Of a stretch of 64,000 nucleotides of DNA, positions 59,793 through 64,000 are shown piece by piece. Numbering within the stretch: the stretch's first letter is position 1; every line of letters starts with the position of its first letter. Source of the DNA: Porticoccus sp002341315. Lineage in GTDB: Bacteria > Pseudomonadota > Gammaproteobacteria > Pseudomonadales > Porticoccaceae. The notes below the pieces were generated by a model. That model worked only from the letters and a program-made list of their open reading frames with translations, did no database searches and was not told the origin of the DNA. The stretch lies in NCBI RefSeq assembly GCF_047634355.1, contig NZ_JBLIAL010000006.1. One strand, 5' to 3'. The position numbers were made by a program, and so were the translations under genes.

Positions 59793-59910
59793 ATTAAATA
59801 CCTCACTGTTGAATGAAATGTTGGTCGTGAAAACGCTAACGCTTCAGTAACCGGCACGAAACAGTTGCTGCTTTTTAGTGCCCGGTGCCGAACACACAAA
59901 GTCATACTGG

Positions 59911-60330
59911 TTATAGTTCAGTTTGATCATCGGTAGAGCCCTGAGCTTTTGAACGTTGCCCGAAGACGCGAACGATGACGTAGGCAATTAAAGCGAATAC
60001 AAAAAATACGAGCAGCATCCATGCGATGGATTGCAATGACTCGATAATGGTTCGGTAGATCTCCAGCACCCAGCGATCGGAGGTCAAAACAGGTGGGGTG
60101 AAATGTTCCGTTGGCTCTCGCAGGAAGTTCTCAAGGTAGTGAATGCGAACACCGCCGGAGATACCTACCACATAGACGGCAAATTTCAGATAGGTAGTCC
60201 AGGCATAGGCGATATCGTTGGCAACTATTCGCTCAAGTATCCCTTTAATAGGCCTTGCAAATAATTTTGAAACGACGAAACACACAACCAGTGAAACCGC
60301 AAATGTGATGCCCAATAACGATAAAAACAT
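59911..60330 (-). CDS. Small membrane protein, unrecognised
   Basis: A 139-residue protein with three probable membrane segments: LLGITFAVSLVVCFVVSKLFA, YAWTTYLKFAVYVVGISGG and IAWMLLVFFVFALIAYVIVRVF, ending in a charged tail. GAGGAG precedes ATG 60330 at good spacing. I do not recognise a named family. It starts a minus-strand run of three small membrane genes (this one, DUF3185, GlsB). Confidence 0.7.
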   Translation of the reverse strand: MFLSLLGITFAVSLVVCFVVSKLFARPIKGILERIVANDIAYAWTTYLKFAVYVVGISGGVRIHYLENFLREPTEHFTPPVLTSDRWVLEIYRTIIESLQSIAWMLLVFFVFALIAYVIVRVFGQRSKAQGSTDDQTEL

Positions 60331-60536
60331 TTTGCTCTCCTCTAGCGCTCAAGGCTGTCGATGACAGGTCAGGCTGCAACTACGTCCTGACAGTATAGTG
60401 GTTGGAGGTCGCGATCCAGTGTTGGCACCAATGATGATAGGTAGACAGCCAATGGCCGGTATTTTTTGTCGGAAGAGAACTCACAGTTCGTATCACCATT
60501 TGGCGTAGGGTGTCGGTCAGTTTTGGACGGTTATAC

Positions 60537-61268
60537 TTAACCCTGCACCGGCTGTTCGAAACCCAGATTGCCCATTTCAATGCCCCGGCGGAAGTCGCGC
60601 ATGTGTTTTTCCATCCACTCTTCTGCTTTTTCCTGATCACCCGCGCAGATGGCATCGTAGACATGCTGGTGGGCGACGAGGATACGTTCACCTGGTGAGA
60701 GGGCGCGAATCACGGCGCCCCAGGCGGGGTAGAACAGCTCGTTGAGGGGGGCGCGGGCCAGCAGCAGGGCGTTGTTGTGGGTGGCTTCGGCCACCAGGTT
60801 GTGAAATTCGATTTCCACTTCCAGCAGTGCATCGTGATCGGCCATCACCTCGCGGGTGCGGACAAGATTGTCCGCCAGTAACTGTTTCTCGGCGTCAGTG
60901 GCAGACAAGCATGCCAGCTTGCCCGCCAGCGGCTCCAGCCCCATGGCCACTTGCCACAGTTCTTCGAAGGTCACCCGGTGCATCAGCATGGCGGCGCTGA
61001 CGGAGCGACCGATGGCCTCGGTACCGGGTCTCGTCACTACCAGCCGCTTGCGGTCTGCGCGCCCCAGAATACCGACGTGCTCCAGCAGTCGGATCGCCTC
61101 CCTCACGGTGGAGCGGGTGACGCCGAATTGTTCGGCCAGATCGGTTTCGGTGGGCAGCAGTTCTCCCGCCTCAATATCGCCGGAAATAATGGCGTGGCGG
61201 ATTTTCTCGCTGACCAGTCGGTAGGCAGGTTGATGGGCCAGGGGGCCAAAGTTGACGGGTTGAGCCAT
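60537..61268 (-). CDS. FadR/GntR family transcriptional regulator, probably controlling icmF
   Basis: A 243-residue regulator. N-terminal GntR winged helix: RLVSEKIRHAIISGDIEAGELLPTETDLAEQFGVTRSTVREAIRLLEHVGIL. C-terminal FCD effector domain with the metal/ligand residues in EIEFHNLVAEATHN and LVAHQHVYDAICAGD. Divergent from icmF with a perfect 25-base palindrome in between, which is the likely operator for both genes. The effector is probably an acyl-CoA or branched-chain acid, which is inference. Confidence 0.85.
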   Translation of the reverse strand: MAQPVNFGPLAHQPAYRLVSEKIRHAIISGDIEAGELLPTETDLAEQFGVTRSTVREAIRLLEHVGILGRADRKRLVVTRPGTEAIGRSVSAAMLMHRVTFEELWQVAMGLEPLAGKLACLSATDAEKQLLADNLVRTREVMADHDALLEVEIEFHNLVAEATHNNALLLARAPLNELFYPAWGAVIRALSPGERILVAHQHVYDAICAGDQEKAEEWMEKHMRDFRRGIEMGNLGFEQPVQG

Positions 61269-61331
61269 GATGAATGATCCGTTGCTGGCAGTCTGTTAGT
61301 AGTGGCAGAAGAGTAGCAGAATTTTCTAAAT

Positions 61332-61356
61332 TGACATATTGTCGGACAATATGTCA
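61332..61356. promoter_or_regulatory. Perfect palindrome, likely GntR-family operator
   Basis: Two 12-base arms, TGACATATTGTC and GACAATATGTCA, mirror each other exactly around one central G. It lies in the approximately 207-base gap between the divergent GntR regulator and icmF, overlapping a TTGACA hexamer. The inner TTGTC-N-GACAA suits FCD-type GntR proteins. Confidence 0.7.
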
Positions 61357-61475
61357 GCATCGATTCAGTCGGCTGATGTTCGATATTGAAGACCTATGAT
61401 TAAAAGGCTGTGAACCTGGCAGGCAGGGGGTGCTCCCCTTGGTCCTGTGTGTCCGGTCTTGTAAAGGAGGTGACT

Positions 61476-64000
61476 GTGACAGAAGCAATGCGTGATAACC
61501 CTGCGCGCCCGAAGGTCGATGCCGCGCCGCTGCGGATTGTGACGGCCACTTCGCTGTTCGATGGTCACGATGCCGCGATCAATGTGATGCGTCGGTTGAT
61601 TCAGGGCGGCGGCGTAGAGGTGGTGCATCTCGGCCACAATCGCAGTGTCGACGAGGTGGTGCGGGCGGCGATTCAGGAGGATGCCGACGCCATTGCCATC
61701 AGCTCCTATCAGGGCGGCCACATGGAGTATTTCCGTTATATGCTGGAACTGTTGCGCGAGAATAACGCCGCGCACATTCAGGTATTCGGTGGGGGTGGTG
61801 GCACCATAACCGAAGATGAAATTGCCCAGCTTCAGTCCGAGGGTGTCAACCGAATCTATCACCCGGCTGATGGTATGACCCTGGGCCTGACCGGTATGAT
61901 CGATGATCTGGTGGGCCGGGCCCATCGGGCCCGCCGTCCCAGCCCCTATCCGAAGCAGCCTTCGCTGGATGATGACATTGCCGTGGCGCAGATGATTTCT
62001 GCCATCGAGGAGGGCGCCATTGCCCCCGTTGAGTTGACGCGGTTGAAAAAGACCTGGCAGCTGGCCGCCGGAAACACTCCAGTGGTGGGTGTCACGGGTA
62101 CCGGTGGCGCGGGCAAAAGCAGTACCGTGGATGAGCTGCTGAGCCGTTTTCTGTTGCAGCGCCCGGACATGCGCATCGCCGTATTGGCGGTGGATCCAAC
62201 CCGTCGTCGCACCGGGGGTGCGTTGCTCGGTGACCGCATTCGCATGAACAGCCTGTCGTCACCGCAGATTTACATGCGCTCCATGGCGACCCGCCGCCAG
62301 CACCTGGCTACCAGTGAAATGCTCGGCGATGTCACCCTGTTCCTGAAATCCCTCGGCTACGATCTGGTGCTGGTGGAGACCGCCGGTATTGGCCAGAGCG
62401 ATTCCGAGATTGTCGATCTGGTGGATTTCTCTCTCTATATTATGACCAGCGACTACGGTGCGGCGAGCCAGTTGGAAAAGATCGACATGATTGATTACGC
62501 CGACATGGTGATTCTCAACAAGTACGACAAGCGCGGTGCTGAAGATGCCTTGCGGGATATTCGCAAACAGTGGCAGCGCAATCACAATGCCTTTGCCGTG
62601 ACTGCGGAGCAGATTCCGGTATACCCGACCATTGCCAGCCAGTTCAACGACCCCGGGCTGAACAGCGCCTTTTATCACCTGTGTCGCCTGCTGGTGGAAA
62701 AGAAGGCCCTGGACGAAAATCTCTGGGTGCCGCCCGTCGTTGATGGCGATATTGCATCGCGGTCCGTGGCGTTGATCCCTGGCAGTCGGGTGCGCTACCT
62801 GGCGGAAATCAGTGAGAGTGGCCGCCAGATCAAGGTGGACAATAACCGCCAGGCAGAGTTTGCGGCCAATGCGTTTCAGCATTATCAGGTGTTGGCATCC
62901 TTGGGCGACCCGCTGTTGCCGGAATCGTTGGAGCTATACCCGGTGGCGGCCCTCAGCGACGGTGAGGGTGACAAAACGCTGTGTGCCCTGCGACGGGGTT
63001 ATCAGGATGCCATTGGTGATCTGAGCAGCGAGTCGATCCGCCTGTTGCAGGAGTGGCCAGAGCGCAAAGCCGGTGTGGAGCAGCAGGAATATTGCTATCA
63101 GGTGCGCGGTCGGGACATAACTGGTGATAACTATGTGGAGTCCCTCAGTCACCTGAAGATTCCCAAAATTGCCACTCCTCAGTATCGCGACTGGGGGGAG
63201 CAGCTCAGCTTTCTGTTGGCGGAGAACTTGCCCGGCAGTTATCCCTATACGGCGGGGGTGTTCCCCTACCGTCGCGCCGGGGAGGACCCCACCCGGATGT
63301 TTGCCGGTGAAGGCACGCCCGAGCGAACCAACCGGCGTTTTCACTATCTTTCCCGGGGGCAGTCGGCGACCCGGCTGTCCACCGCCTTTGATTCAGTGAC
63401 GCTGTACGGCGCTGATCCCGATCCGCGCCCGGATATCTGGGGGAAGGTAGGTAATTCCGGTGTGTCGGTGGCGACTCTGGACGATATGAAAAAACTCTAT
63501 TCGGGTTTTGATCTCTGCTCGCCGTCTACCTCTGTCTCCATGACCATCAACGGCCCGGCACCGATCATTCTGGCGTTCTTTATGAATACCGCCATCGACC
63601 AGCAGGTGGAAAAATACCTGAAAGGCAACAACCTGTGGGACGAAGCGCAGCAGACAATTCATGCCTGGTTTGGCGATGAACCGCGTCCACAGTATGCGGG
63701 TCAATTGCCGGAGGGCCACGATGGCCTGGGATTGGCGCTGCTGGGTATCAGTGGCGACAAGCTGGTGGATGCCGACACCTACGCTCGCGTCCGTGCCGAA
63801 ACCCTGGCGTCAGTGCGCGGCACCGTGCAGGCCGATATTCTCAAGGAGGACCAGGCTCAGAATACCTGTATTTTTTCCACCAGTTTTGCCCTGACCATGA
63901 TGGGCGACATGCAGGCTTTTTTCATCGAACACAATGTTCGCAACTATTACAGCGTGTCGGTGAGTGGGTATCACATTGCCGAGGCGGGGGCCAACCCGAT
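61476..64000 (+). CDS. icmF: Fused B12-dependent isobutyryl-CoA mutase (partial, runs off the window)
   Basis: The first 841 residues of IcmF. The order is an N-terminal B12-binding domain (SLFDGHDAAINVMRRL with the cobalt-ligand His31), a G-protein chaperone domain with P-loop GVTGTGGAGKSS near residue 205, DPTRRRTGGALLGDR and NKYDKRG, then the mutase TIM barrel (DSVTLYGADPDPRPDIWGKVGNSGVS, NGPAPIILAFFMNTAIDQQ). It interconverts isobutyryl- and butyryl-CoA, or related acyl-CoAs, using adenosylcobalamin. GTG 61476 is 5 bases after AGGAGG; ATG 61488 is an alternative. The 3' end lies beyond 64,000. Confidence 0.93.
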   Translation, partial: MTEAMRDNPARPKVDAAPLRIVTATSLFDGHDAAINVMRRLIQGGGVEVVHLGHNRSVDEVVRAAIQEDADAIAISSYQGGHMEYFRYMLELLRENNAAHIQVFGGGGGTITEDEIAQLQSEGVNRIYHPADGMTLGLTGMIDDLVGRAHRARRPSPYPKQPSLDDDIAVAQMISAIEEGAIAPVELTRLKKTWQLAAGNTPVVGVTGTGGAGKSSTVDELLSRFLLQRPDMRIAVLAVDPTRRRTGGALLGDRIRMNSLSSPQIYMRSMATRRQHLATSEMLGDVTLFLKSLGYDLVLVETAGIGQSDSEIVDLVDFSLYIMTSDYGAASQLEKIDMIDYADMVILNKYDKRGAEDALRDIRKQWQRNHNAFAVTAEQIPVYPTIASQFNDPGLNSAFYHLCRLLVEKKALDENLWVPPVVDGDIASRSVALIPGSRVRYLAEISESGRQIKVDNNRQAEFAANAFQHYQVLASLGDPLLPESLELYPVAALSDGEGDKTLCALRRGYQDAIGDLSSESIRLLQEWPERKAGVEQQEYCYQVRGRDITGDNYVESLSHLKIPKIATPQYRDWGEQLSFLLAENLPGSYPYTAGVFPYRRAGEDPTRMFAGEGTPERTNRRFHYLSRGQSATRLSTAFDSVTLYGADPDPRPDIWGKVGNSGVSVATLDDMKKLYSGFDLCSPSTSVSMTINGPAPIILAFFMNTAIDQQVEKYLKGNNLWDEAQQTIHAWFGDEPRPQYAGQLPEGHDGLGLALLGISGDKLVDADTYARVRAETLASVRGTVQADILKEDQAQNTCIFSTSFALTMMGDMQAFFIEHNVRNYYSVSVSGYHIAEAGANP

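Overview
The window is a contiguous piece of a gammaproteobacterial chromosome. The order ilvE-waaF-waaC-waaG-waaP-LPS kinases-carbamoyltransferase matches, from memory, the core-LPS locus of Pseudomonas aeruginosa. parE/parC, aceK, cpdA-yqiA, DUF1249 and ettA are also of gammaproteobacterial type. A chromosomal lambda-O/P-like helicase-loader pair, heavy use of TonB receptors and a B12-scavenging locus fit a marine relative of the Pseudomonadales/Cellvibrionales. That placement is inference. I saw no rRNA, tRNA, CRISPR array, transposase or prophage.

Layout. (1) 1-22,549: LPS inner-core locus. After the end of ilvE comes a tightly overlapping operon of two heptosyltransferases, a WaaG-type glycosyltransferase, WaaP and four more LPS-kinase domains in three genes, then a carbamoyltransferase. 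An AT-rich segment at about 8.9-12.2 kb follows, with a sulfotransferase, a PP-loop ATPase of unknown role and a pyruvyl transferase. On the minus strand are a DUF6625 protein, a GT4 glycosyltransferase, an O-antigen-ligase-like protein and a further kinase-like protein. hldE and waaA complete heptose activation and Kdo transfer, and two oxidoreductases and tolC lie around them. (2) 22.8-34.7 kb: housekeeping genes nudF, DUF1249, cpdA, yqiA and parE, a 938-residue DUF748/AsmA-like protein between parE and parC, then small envelope proteins and MscS. (3) 34.8-41.9 kb: aceK, the helicase-loader-like pair, a TonB receptor and radA. (4) 41.9-49.2 kb: a cobalamin-riboswitch-controlled B12 uptake and adenosylation operon (btuB, a DUF71 PP-loop protein, a BtuF-like protein without signal peptide, btuR, btuC, btuD, btuF). 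(5) 49.3-61.3 kb: amtB, small SPOR/DCC/cupin genes, a LemA plus GIDE/EF-hand pair, ettA, a zinc-sensing diguanylate cyclase, PPK2, a group of small membrane proteins and a FadR/GntR regulator. (6) 61.5 kb to the end: icmF, a B12-dependent fused acyl-CoA mutase cut by the window edge, divergent from the regulator across a perfect palindrome.

Two themes link the genes. The first is construction and decoration of a heavily phosphorylated, probably carbamoylated and perhaps sulfated or pyruvylated LPS core. The second is cobalamin economy: an importer and adenosyltransferase under a B12 riboswitch in the same region as an AdoCbl-dependent mutase. The least understood elements are the PP-loop protein in the AT-rich LPS segment, the kinase-like paralogues lacking the catalytic Asp, the triple-DnaT/lambda-P-like pair, and the DUF71 plus signal-less BtuF-like pair.
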